DNA of 8,411 nucleotides from Acidobacteriota bacterium (GTDB lineage Bacteria > Acidobacteriota > Thermoanaerobaculia > Multivoradales > JAHEKO01), in the NCBI GenBank assembly GCA_030610025.1, contig JAUWSP010000096.1, positions 1-8,411 of the forward strand. Direction: 5' to 3'. How positions within the stretch are numbered: the stretch's first letter is position 1; every line of letters begins with the position of its first letter. A program made the position numbers and the translations under genes. The notes beneath the pieces were generated by a model that saw only the letters and a list, made by a program, of their open reading frames with translations, was not told the DNA's origin and ran no database searches. This document shows positions 1 through 6,366 of the stretch, one piece after another.

Positions 1-2409
1 GAGCTCCAGCTCGGGCACGAGGTTTCCGACCCGGCGCAGCGGGCAGTCGATTTCGAGGGCAGCACGACCGACCTCTTCCACGGCCAGCTACCGCGGTTTC
101 CGAGAGAGGTGGAGACTGCCAAGGCTCGAGGTGAGCGCTTGCTGGTGGTGAGCCCTCAGGAGCATTGGCCACGCCTGGAGCAATGGTGCGAGGCGAGCGG
201 CATTCCCCTGGGCAGCGGCGGAGTGGAGCTGGTCGAGGGAGAGCTTCGCCGAGGCTTTCGCCTACCCGCCGCTTCGGTAGTGGCTTTCGGGGAGCATCAG
301 ATCTTTCCACGCCTCGCGCCCGAGAAGCGGCAGCGAAAGAGACGCTTTGGCCCGTTTGTGTCCAGCCTTCGGGACTTGCGCATCGGCGACCATGTCGTGC
401 ACCAGGACCATGGCATCGGTCAGTTCGTGGCGTTGCGATCCGTGGGCACAGAAGAGCAGGGTCTGGACCACCTGCCACCGGCCCTGGCGCCGCTCGTGGC
501 AGCCGAGCAGTCCCTGGCATCGGAGGTCATGGAGATCGCCTACGAAAGCGGACGCCGACTGCTGCTGCCGTTGAGCCGCCTGGACCAGATTCAGCGCTAC
601 AGTGGCATTGAGAGCATGCCTCCGCGCCTCGATCAATTGGGTGGCACCTCGTGGACTCGCACCAAGGACCGGGTGCGACGAGGCATGCAGCGTCTGGCCG
701 GTGATCTGGTGAAGCTGTACGCGGAGCGCCAGCTCGCCAAGGCTCCAGCGCTTCCTGAAGATAGCGATCTGATGGCGCAGTTCGAGGCAGCCTTCGAATT
801 CGAGGAGACCGAGGATCAGCAGGAGGCCATCAGTGCGATCAAGGAGGATCTGGAACGCGAGCGCCCCATGGACCGCCTGCTATGCGGGGATGTGGGCTTC
901 GGCAAGACCGAGGTGGCCATGCGCGCTGCCTTCAAGGCGGTCGAAGGTGGTTTTCAGGTCGCCATTCTGGCGCCGACAACCATTCTGGCCGACCAGCACC
1001 TGGAGACGTTTCGGCGGCGCTTCGCCGACTATCCAGTGCGAGTGGAGATGCTCTCGCGGCGGCGCACGGCTGCCGAGGTCAAGGAGATTCGCCAAGGGTT
1101 GAGCGACGGCTCGGTCGACATCCTCATCGGTACCCATCGGCTTCTGGGTCGAGACGTGCAGCTGCCGAAGCTGGGCCTGCTCATCGTGGACGAGGAACAG
1201 CGTTTCGGGGTCGCCCAGAAGGAACGCCTGCGAGAGCTGAAGAAGAACGTCCATGTCCTGGCCATGTCCGCGACGCCGGTGCCCCGTACCTTGCAGCTGT
1301 CCTTGGCGGGAGTGCGCGATCTGTCGGTGATCGAAACTCCGCCTCGGGATCGGATGGCCGTCGAGACCGCCATTGTGCCTTTTTCGGCCGAGCTGGTTCG
1401 CGAGGCCGTGGAGTTCGAGCTCGAGCGGCGGGGCCAGGTCTACTATGTGTTCAATCGAGTCGAAGGAATCGAGCAGTTCGCCGCCTACCTGCGAGAGCTC
1501 CTGCCGGCAGTGCGTTTGACCATCGGGCATGGCCAGATGGAAGAAAACGAACTGGCGCGGAGGATGCACGCTTTCAAGCGGGGGGAGTACGACGTCCTGC
1601 TGGCCACGACCATCATCGAGAACGGGATCGACATCCCCAACGTCAATACCATTCTGGTCCATCAAGCCGAGCGATTCGGCTTGGCGCAGCTCTATCAGCT
1701 CCGAGGTCGGGTCGGTCGCAGTGATCAGCTGGCCTACTGCTATCTGCTGGTACCAGGCGAACGGGTCTTGCAGGGCGAAGCTCGCAAACGGCTGCACGCT
1801 ATCCGCGAGTTCACAGAGCTGGGAGCCGGTTTTCGGGTCGCTGCCAGAGATCTCGAGATTCGTGGTGCCGGCAACCTTCTCGGTGCCGAGCAGAGTGGTC
1901 ATATCGCCGCGGTTGGCATCGAAACCTATCTCAAGATGCTGGAGGAAACGGTTCGTAAGCTTCGTGGGGAGGCTGTGGAGGCGGTCCCGTCGGTAGCTCT
2001 CGACCTGCCACTCAACGTCACGATCCCCAGCGATTACCTCTCGGATGCCAATCTCAGAATGGAGATGTACCAGAGAATAGCCTCTGGTGAAGTCGAGCGA
2101 GACGAGCTCCTGGCCGAGCTGCAGGATCGCTTCGGCCCACCCCCACCTCCCGTCTATGGGCTGCTCGAAGCAACCTCACTCAAGCGTCTGGCGGAATCCA
2201 TGAAGGTTCAGTCGATCTCCCATCAGGGCCAGAGGCTGCAGATTCGCTTTCGGCGGGACTCGAGTGTCGATGTCGACCGCCTGGTGAGAATGGTCTCTGA
2301 GAGACCCGGCCTGAGCTTCAGCCCAAGTGGGATCCTGGTGCTCGAGCAGGTGGGCGGGACTGAGGCCATGGGCCGGTCCAGGGAGCTTCTGGAAGAGCTC
2401 TGCGAATGA
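1..2409 (+). CDS. mfd: Transcription-repair coupling factor Mfd (5' truncated)
   Basis: Mfd is a DNA translocase that binds stalled RNA polymerase, pushes it off the template and recruits UvrA for nucleotide excision repair. The frame is open from base 1, so the GTG at 109 is internal. The 802 visible residues lack roughly the first third of the usual ~1,150 residues, the UvrB-like N-terminal part. In order: end of the N-terminal region; RNA polymerase-interacting domain starting IGDHVVHQDHGIG (382-420); helicase Walker A GDVGFGKT (886-909); DEEQ box (1189-1200); SAT motif (1267-1275); motif VI QLRGRVGRS (1696-1722); translocation module with RDLEIRGAGNLLG; and the C-terminal D7 region (from about 2000). 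The family assignment is secure. The interacting domain carries about 20 extra residues (447-528) compared with the form I remember. The stop overlaps the next start as ATGA. Confidence 0.97.
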   Translation, partial: ELQLGHEVSDPAQRAVDFEGSTTDLFHGQLPRFPREVETAKARGERLLVVSPQEHWPRLEQWCEASGIPLGSGGVELVEGELRRGFRLPAASVVAFGEHQIFPRLAPEKRQRKRRFGPFVSSLRDLRIGDHVVHQDHGIGQFVALRSVGTEEQGLDHLPPALAPLVAAEQSLASEVMEIAYESGRRLLLPLSRLDQIQRYSGIESMPPRLDQLGGTSWTRTKDRVRRGMQRLAGDLVKLYAERQLAKAPALPEDSDLMAQFEAAFEFEETEDQQEAISAIKEDLERERPMDRLLCGDVGFGKTEVAMRAAFKAVEGGFQVAILAPTTILADQHLETFRRRFADYPVRVEMLSRRRTAAEVKEIRQGLSDGSVDILIGTHRLLGRDVQLPKLGLLIVDEEQRFGVAQKERLRELKKNVHVLAMSATPVPRTLQLSLAGVRDLSVIETPPRDRMAVETAIVPFSAELVREAVEFELERRGQVYYVFNRVEGIEQFAAYLRELLPAVRLTIGHGQMEENELARRMHAFKRGEYDVLLATTIIENGIDIPNVNTILVHQAERFGLAQLYQLRGRVGRSDQLAYCYLLVPGERVLQGEARKRLHAIREFTELGAGFRVAARDLEIRGAGNLLGAEQSGHIAAVGIETYLKMLEETVRKLRGEAVEAVPSVALDLPLNVTIPSDYLSDANLRMEMYQRIASGEVERDELLAELQDRFGPPPPPVYGLLEATSLKRLAESMKVQSISHQGQRLQIRFRRDSSVDVDRLVRMVSERPGLSFSPSGILVLEQVGGTEAMGRSRELLEELCE

Positions 2410-3227
2410 GAGCTTTTCGACATTACTTGCGGCTCATCCTGTGGATAGCAATGATCGCGGGAGGGTGTAGGGAGCCGCCCCCGGGGCCGGATGTGGTCGC
2501 TGAGATCGGCGACCAGGAGATGCACTTCGCCGATTTTCAGGGCTACCTCGAGTCCAATGCCGGCGAGCCTGAGGGGGATCTGGTGGACAGGGTCTCGAGC
2601 GCTCTGCTCGATGGCTTTCTGGAGGAGTGCCTGATCTCGCGCTGGGCGGTGGACGAGGGGCTGGTACTCGCGAGCGCCGATAGGCGCGCCGGGGTCGATG
2701 CGGTGATGGCCGAGCTTGCGGCTCCTGAAGTCTCCAGCAGGGCGATCACGGTCTACTATGACGAGCATCGCGACTCCTTGAGTCGACCAGAGAGAGTCCA
2801 CCTCCAGCAGCTCCTGCTCGGGGATCGAGTGGTGGCCGAGGAAGTGCGTGCCGAGTGGAATGCCGGGATACCGTTTCTGGAGCTCGTTGCCCTCTACTCG
2901 CAGGAGGGCCTGGTACTGGGTGCCGACGAAGGGGACCTGGCTAGAGGGGAATTGCCGCTGATCTTTGCGGACGCCATCTTCGACCTGCAGCTGGGCGAGG
3001 TGAGCGAGGTCTTCGCTGCCGACTACGGGTTTCATCTGTTCAGAGTGACCGATCGCCTGCCTGCCGGTGTGCCTGCCTTGGATCAGGTGGAGGAGGTGGT
3101 GCGGCGAGAATTGAAGCGGCTGGAAGTGACCAACGGTCTCCGAATGCTGGTGGTGAAGGCTGGACGGCGCTACAATGTGCGGGTTTTCGAGAGGAACCTA
3201 CCTTTCGAGTACACGGGTGAGTACTGA
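2406..3227 (+). CDS. Parvulin-type (PpiC/PrsA-like) lipoprotein
   Basis: Predicted exported folding factor of 273 residues. The N-terminus has basic residues, a hydrophobic stretch (L10-I17) and a lipobox-like AGGC ending at Cys21 (2466-2468), so lipid anchoring is likely. Residues 29-120 form the helical SurA/PrsA-type N-terminal region. Residues ~128-216 form a parvulin rotamase domain, with the typical later part FADAIFDLQLGEVSEVF and GFHLFRV (His210). Where active parvulins have the first conserved His of the HILV strand, this protein has Gln135 (RVHLQQLLL), so isomerase activity is doubtful and a chaperone role is more likely. The start is set by the 4-base ATGA overlap with mfd and a GGAAGAG ribosome site (2391-2397). 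It sits just before a SurA-like gene, suggesting joint work on exported or outer-membrane proteins. The parvulin fold is fairly sure; the exact role is not. Confidence 0.85.
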   Translation: MRAFRHYLRLILWIAMIAGGCREPPPGPDVVAEIGDQEMHFADFQGYLESNAGEPEGDLVDRVSSALLDGFLEECLISRWAVDEGLVLASADRRAGVDAVMAELAAPEVSSRAITVYYDEHRDSLSRPERVHLQQLLLGDRVVAEEVRAEWNAGIPFLELVALYSQEGLVLGADEGDLARGELPLIFADAIFDLQLGEVSEVFAADYGFHLFRVTDRLPAGVPALDQVEEVVRRELKRLEVTNGLRMLVVKAGRRYNVRVFERNLPFEYTGEY

Positions 3228-3231
3228 TTCA

Positions 3232-4386
3232 ATGCGAAGCTGGTTCAAGCACGGGTTGGTTTTCTGTCTGCTGCTGTCGGTGGTCTCTGTCGGTGCGGCC
3301 GAGGTCAATGAGATCGTCCTGCGCGTCAACGACCGAATCGCGACAACCTATGACTACAACAATGAGCGTTCGGAGCGATTCCAGGCAATTCAGCAGGCCG
3401 AGAGCCTGACGGAAGAAAGAAGGCAGGAGCTGACGGCCGTTCTGGGTGAAACGGTGATGAAGGATCTCTTCGAGCAGCTGCTGATGCTGTCACGGGCCGA
3501 TCAGCTGAAGATTCAGGTCTCGCCCAGCGAGATCGAGGAGGCGGTCGACCGTACCAAGCAGAGAATGGGTATCAAGAACCAGGCCGAGTTTCGGGCTGCT
3601 CTAGAGGCTTCGGGACTGACGGAGGAGAGGCTCCGTGCCAGGATGGAGAAGACGCTGCTGGTTCAGAGGGTGATAGGGCAGGAGGTCTACTCCCGGGTCA
3701 CCCTCGAGGAAGACGACCTTCGGCGCTACTACCAGGCTCATACGGACGACTTCCAGGTGCCGCAACGCCTGAGCCTGCAAGAAGTGGTGGTCCTGCAATC
3801 GAGTGGTCTCAGTGACGACGATTTGGCGCTTTTGGCCGAAGAGATTCGCCAACAGCTGAGCACCGGGCGAGATATCAACGAAGTCGTGGCTCCCTATCAG
3901 GAGGAGGGTGTCTCCACTGGCGTCGTGGATCTTGGGTGGGTGGAGGTTGGAGACCTGAACAAGGATCTCGAACAAGCCGTCTGGGGGTTGGATACGGGAG
4001 GCGTGAGCCCGGCGGTGGAGGCTCGCGGCGGTCTGCACATTCTCGTCGTCGCCGAGCGACAGGAGGCAAGGCTACTCGACTTCTCAGAGGTACAGGAGCA
4101 GATCGGCTCGATCGAGCAGGGTCGCCTGATGCAAGACGAGATGGCGAAGTACGTCGAGGAGCTCAAGAACAACTCGTATATCGTTGCCAACCCACCACCC
4201 GAGGCTGCCGGCTTCAGAGCCTCCCTGACATCTTCATTACCCAGCGAGTTGGATGCGTTTCGAGATATCGAACCGATGCTCGGTGACCCACTGCCTCTTC
4301 AGATTCCCGCCGACACCTCCGGCGAAGAAGGCCCGGAGGAGCAGCCGTCTGAATCCTCCGCGGACCCACCTCCAGAGGGAGGCTGA
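3232..4386 (+). CDS. SurA-like periplasmic chaperone (parvulin domain)
   Basis: Predicted periplasmic chaperone of 384 residues, related to SurA, which escorts unfolded outer-membrane proteins. The ATG at 3232 is chosen over the ATG at 3175 because it begins a clear signal peptide (MRSWFKHGLVFCLLLSVVSVGAA, cleavage near Ala23), lies 4 bases after the previous stop and has GGTGAG (3216-3221) upstream. Residues 24-170 form a SurA N-type region opening with VNEIVLRVNDRIATTYD. Residues ~176-275 form one parvulin domain with VDLGWVEVGDLNKDLEQAV and GLHILVV (His269). The first catalytic His position is Glu184 (LSLQEVVV), so it probably lacks isomerase activity. E. coli SurA has two parvulin domains; this has one. 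The last ~25 residues are an acidic Pro/Glu/Ser-rich tail that looks disordered. It probably shares a transcript with the lipoprotein gene. The symbol surA is plausible but left out because orthology is unproven. Confidence 0.88.
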   Translation: MRSWFKHGLVFCLLLSVVSVGAAEVNEIVLRVNDRIATTYDYNNERSERFQAIQQAESLTEERRQELTAVLGETVMKDLFEQLLMLSRADQLKIQVSPSEIEEAVDRTKQRMGIKNQAEFRAALEASGLTEERLRARMEKTLLVQRVIGQEVYSRVTLEEDDLRRYYQAHTDDFQVPQRLSLQEVVVLQSSGLSDDDLALLAEEIRQQLSTGRDINEVVAPYQEEGVSTGVVDLGWVEVGDLNKDLEQAVWGLDTGGVSPAVEARGGLHILVVAERQEARLLDFSEVQEQIGSIEQGRLMQDEMAKYVEELKNNSYIVANPPPEAAGFRASLTSSLPSELDAFRDIEPMLGDPLPLQIPADTSGEEGPEEQPSESSADPPPEGG

Positions 4387-4530
4387 GCCCGCCAGTGCCA
4401 GTCGGACCCGATACGCCTGAGGAAAGACAGACGCATCTCGTAGCGAAGTACGGCTCCACCCCACCTCGGACACCCCAAACGGCCTGATTCTCCAAGGATT
4501 TTCACCTCTCGGGTGAATTGAGCCTCTAGG
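4387..4530. other. Noncoding gap before the dcw control region
   Basis: This 144-base stretch separates the SurA-like gene from the mraZ control region. It contains no credible gene: the minus-strand frames across it lack family motifs and overlap the end of the SurA-like gene. A small perfect hairpin lies at 4501-4517. No T-rich tract follows it, so I see no clear intrinsic terminator, and read-through from the upstream genes into mraZ cannot be excluded. Confidence 0.6.
4501..4517 (+). other. Short inverted repeat (TTCACC / GGTGAA)
   Basis: TTCACC (4501-4506) pairs perfectly with GGTGAA (4512-4517) around a 5-base loop, TCTCG. A 6-bp stem without a following T tract is too weak to call a terminator. 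It could be a regulator half-site pair upstream of the mraZ promoter, or chance. Confidence 0.35.
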
Positions 4531-4555
4531 TGGAGAAAAATGGACAAAAGTGGAC
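4531..4555 (+). promoter_or_regulatory. Probable MraZ operator: three TGGA repeats at 10-bp spacing
   Basis: TGGAG (4531), TGGAC (4541) and TGGAC (4551) are direct repeats exactly 10 bp apart, one helical turn, with 5-base A-rich spacers. In E. coli, MraZ binds TGGGN repeats separated by 5 bp just upstream of its own gene and represses the dcw promoter. The geometry here is the same, with TGGA in place of TGGG. The position directly upstream of mraZ and over the predicted promoter fits autoregulation. Binding itself is inferred. Confidence 0.75.
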
Positions 4556-4569
4556 TGCGATGCTAGACT
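4541..4569 (+). promoter_or_regulatory. Predicted sigma-70-type promoter of the dcw cluster
   Basis: The -35 box is TGGACA (4541-4546, 5 of 6 to TTGACA), followed by a 17-bp spacer and a -10 box TAGACT (4564-4569, 4 of 6). An extended -10 TG lies at 4561-4562. Transcription would start near 4576, leaving a leader of about 28 bases before the mraZ ATG. The -35 box coincides with the middle TGGA repeat, so a protein bound there would block RNA polymerase. Confidence 0.6.
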
Positions 4570-4589
4570 GCGCAGCGATCTATTCCCCT

Positions 4590-4595
4590 AGGTGG
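4590..4595 (+). promoter_or_regulatory. mraZ ribosome binding site
   Basis: AGGTGG lies 8 bases before the ATG at 4604 and supports that start over the in-frame GTG at 4592, which lies inside the ribosome site itself. It is part of a 9-base sequence, CTAGGTGGA, also found at 4526-4534. Confidence 0.7.
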
Positions 4596-4603
4596 ACGGG
4601 TCT

Positions 4604-5044
4604 ATGTTTCGTGGAAGCGCGCCCACAAAAATCGACGAGAAAGGCCGGCTCAAGGTGCCGACCGGCTTCCGCCGGCACATGGAGGAGAGGTACGGCAGGG
4701 AGGTCTTCATCACTTCCGTTCTGGGAGACTCCGTGCTGTTGTACCCACTCCAGGTATGGGAAGAGATCGAAGCTCGCCTGGCTGCGCTTCCGTCGACGGA
4801 CAGGGCCAAGCAACGCTACCTGGAGAGGGTTAGCTACTACGGTCAGCAGGGGAGGCTCGATGGTCAGGGAAGGGTCGTGATTCCCCCGCTCCTGAGAGAA
4901 AGCGCTGCGATGAGCGGTGAAGTGGTGGTCGGTTCCCGCTTGGATTACCTGGAAATCTGGAACCGTCAGCGGCTCCAGACCCGCTTCGCCGAGCAGCCCT
5001 TTGACGAAGAAGACTTCAACTACCTGAGCGAGAAGGGGATCTAG
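4604..5044 (+). CDS. mraZ: Transcriptional regulator MraZ
   Basis: MraZ is a DNA-binding protein of the AbrB/SpoVT fold that forms rings and represses the dcw operon from repeats in front of its own gene. The 146-residue length is typical. The N-terminus MFRGSAPTKIDEKGRLKVP holds the first signature (DEKGRL, residues 11-16). The second copy, LDGQGRVVIPPLLRE, begins near residue 85 (Asp86, Arg90). Two such halves are what the family requires. The ATG at 4604 fits the family start MFRG and has AGGTGG 8 bases upstream; starting at the GTG at 4592 would add four residues not usual in the family. It is the first gene of the dcw cluster here, and the TGGA repeats at 4531-4555 are its likely target. 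The stop TAG is directly followed by an ATG at 5045. Confidence 0.96.
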   Translation: MFRGSAPTKIDEKGRLKVPTGFRRHMEERYGREVFITSVLGDSVLLYPLQVWEEIEARLAALPSTDRAKQRYLERVSYYGQQGRLDGQGRVVIPPLLRESAAMSGEVVVGSRLDYLEIWNRQRLQTRFAEQPFDEEDFNYLSEKGI

Positions 5045-5083
5045 ATGGTCGGATCACCTCGTCGCTCAACGGCAGCTCATTGA
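5045..5083 (+). other. 12-codon reading frame between mraZ and rsmH
   Basis: ATG at 5045 directly follows the mraZ stop and has a good ribosome site, AAGGGG (5033-5038), 6 bases upstream. It encodes MVGSPRRSTAAH and ends at TGA 5081-5083, 10 bases before the GTG used for rsmH. It may be a leader peptide that delivers ribosomes to rsmH. Alternatively it may be the true rsmH start, separated from the rsmH frame by one extra base. Chance is also possible. Confidence 0.3.
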
Positions 5084-5093
5084 ATCGGCGAAC

Positions 5094-6017
5094 GTGCGGC
5101 ACATACCCGTTCTGCTAGAGGAGACCATTGCTCTCCTGGCGCCTGAGCGGGGTGGCCTGTTCGTGGACTGCACGCTGGGTTTGGGTGGTCATTCAGCAGC
5201 CTTGCTGACGGCCAACCCGACAGCCCGCGTCATCGGGATCGATCGCGACCCGGAAGCTCTGCGGCTGGCCGAATCACGGCTGCAACCGTTCGCCGAGAGG
5301 ATGCGTTTGTTGCCTGGGGAGTTTTCTCGTCTGGAGGAGTTGCTCGAGGCGGCACAGGTCGACAGGGTCGACGGCATCCTCGCGGACATTGGTGTTTCTT
5401 CGCTGCAGCTCGAAACGGCTGAGCGGGGATTCAGCTTCCGGTTGGAGGGACCGCTGGATATGCGGATGGGACCAGGCGAACTGACTGCCAGTGAGGTGGT
5501 CAACAGTTACAGGGAGGCCGACTTGGAGAGGATATTCAGGGATTACGGTGAGGAGAGACAGGCGCGTCGAATCGCACGAGCTATCGTTGCTCGTCGCGAC
5601 GAGCAGGCCATCCAGAGCACTTCCGATCTGCGCCAGGTGGTCCACAGGGTACTCGGTCGACCGCCGAGGCGCAGAAAGAGGCGTATCGACCCGGCCACCC
5701 GTGTCTTTCAAGCCATTCGCATAGAAGTCAACAAGGAGCTCTCCGGCCTCGAGAGCCTTCTCGATCAGGCGGTTCGCCTGTTGCGCCGAGATGGTCGGCT
5801 GGTGGTGATCTCGTACCACAGTCTCGAAGATCGCATCGTCAAGAACAAGCTGCGGGATCTGGCCAGGGGTGAGGTCGATCAGATTACCGGCCGGCCCCGA
5901 TCGGAGACCCAGGTCATCGAGGTGCTCACCAAGCGGCCGATTCGTCCGGGTGAGGCCGAGATTGCTGCCAACCCCCGGTCGAGATCGGCCCGACTGCGGG
6001 CAGCCAGGAGGCTATAA
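5094..6017 (+). CDS. rsmH: 16S rRNA (cytosine1402-N4)-methyltransferase RsmH
   Basis: RsmH (MraW) transfers a methyl group from S-adenosylmethionine to N4 of C1402 in the 16S rRNA decoding centre. The 307 residues match the usual length of about 310. Family motifs run in order: HIPVLLEE at the start; the cofactor loop VDCTLGLGGHS (Gly29-Ser34); GIDRDPEAL; DGILADIGVSSLQ; RGFSFRLEGPLDMRM; RIARAIVARR; TRVFQAIRIEVNKEL; and VISYHSLEDRIVKN. The assigned GTG lies two codons before HIPVLL, as expected, but I see no Shine-Dalgarno sequence before it. The frame stays open upstream back to the ATG at 5045, which lies in a different frame, so the true N-terminus is uncertain. It sits 49 bases after mraZ, its standard dcw neighbour, and ends 4 bases before ftsL. 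Confidence 0.96.
   Translation: MRHIPVLLEETIALLAPERGGLFVDCTLGLGGHSAALLTANPTARVIGIDRDPEALRLAESRLQPFAERMRLLPGEFSRLEELLEAAQVDRVDGILADIGVSSLQLETAERGFSFRLEGPLDMRMGPGELTASEVVNSYREADLERIFRDYGEERQARRIARAIVARRDEQAIQSTSDLRQVVHRVLGRPPRRRKRRIDPATRVFQAIRIEVNKELSGLESLLDQAVRLLRRDGRLVVISYHSLEDRIVKNKLRDLARGEVDQITGRPRSETQVIEVLTKRPIRPGEAEIAANPRSRSARLRAARRL
6006..6011 (+). promoter_or_regulatory. ftsL ribosome binding site
   Basis: A perfect AGGAGG lies inside the last codons of rsmH, 10 bases before the TTG at 6022. With no ATG or GTG in that frame near the site, it decides the start of ftsL. Confidence 0.75.
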
Positions 6018-6021
6018 CGGA

Positions 6022-6366
6022 TTGAGAAGCACCTACGTTGTCCGCCGGCCGGTCCTCAACAGCTATCTGGTTCGCCAACGGGACCGGAAGCGTCGCAAGG
6101 AGCTCGGTCTCGTCCTGGTCATCATTCTGCCCCTGGCGATCGGGCTCCTGGGATACGTGTGGCTGAACCTGGAGCTCATCGACCTCGGCTACGAGGTGCA
6201 TGATCTCGAGCGGACACTGAAGCAGGAGGAGCAGCATCAGCGCGAGCTCTTCGTGGAGTCGGCCTATTTGTCCAGCCCGGCGCAGGTTCAGTCGCGTGCC
6301 TCTGCGGAGCTGGGAATGGTCCCTGCGACCCTCGACAAAGTCGTCTTCCTGGAGGAGATACCGTGA
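6022..6366 (+). CDS. ftsL: Cell division protein FtsL (TTG start)
   Basis: FtsL is a small bitopic membrane protein that, with FtsB and FtsQ, links early and late divisome proteins and helps activate FtsW-FtsI. The predicted protein has 114 residues: a basic cytoplasmic N-terminus (RQRDRKRRKE, residues 19-27); one transmembrane segment (residues ~28-48, LGLVLVIILPLAIGLLGYVW); then a periplasmic coiled coil with Leu-rich heptads (from about residue 50) and a C-terminal AELGMVPATLDKVVFLE, typical of the family. FtsL sequences diverge widely, so the call rests on topology, size and the rsmH-ftsL-ftsI position. The TTG at 6022 is chosen because of the AGGAGG before it; longer in-frame starts (for example 5869) would lie inside rsmH and encode arginine/proline-rich shadow sequence. 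The stop overlaps the ftsI start as GTGA. Confidence 0.88.
   Translation: MRSTYVVRRPVLNSYLVRQRDRKRRKELGLVLVIILPLAIGLLGYVWLNLELIDLGYEVHDLERTLKQEEQHQRELFVESAYLSSPAQVQSRASAELGMVPATLDKVVFLEEIP

Noticed and set aside
109..111. GTG at 109 as the start of mfd
   Set aside because: The frame is open back to base 1, and the upstream residues fit the Mfd N-terminal region, so the gene is cut by the window edge.
880..1902. 340-residue minus-strand open frame opposite mfd
   Set aside because: It lies wholly inside the conserved helicase part of mfd. It has no recognisable motif, and long antisense frames are common in GC-rich coding DNA.
4369..4382. CCTCC-AGAG-GGAGG inverted repeat at the end of the SurA-like gene
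   Set aside because: A 5-bp stem within coding sequence and without a T tract; probably chance in GC-rich, Glu/Pro-rich codons.
4501..4520. Hairpin considered as an intrinsic terminator for the SurA-like gene
   Set aside because: The stem is only 6 bp and is followed by TTGAGCC rather than a T tract.
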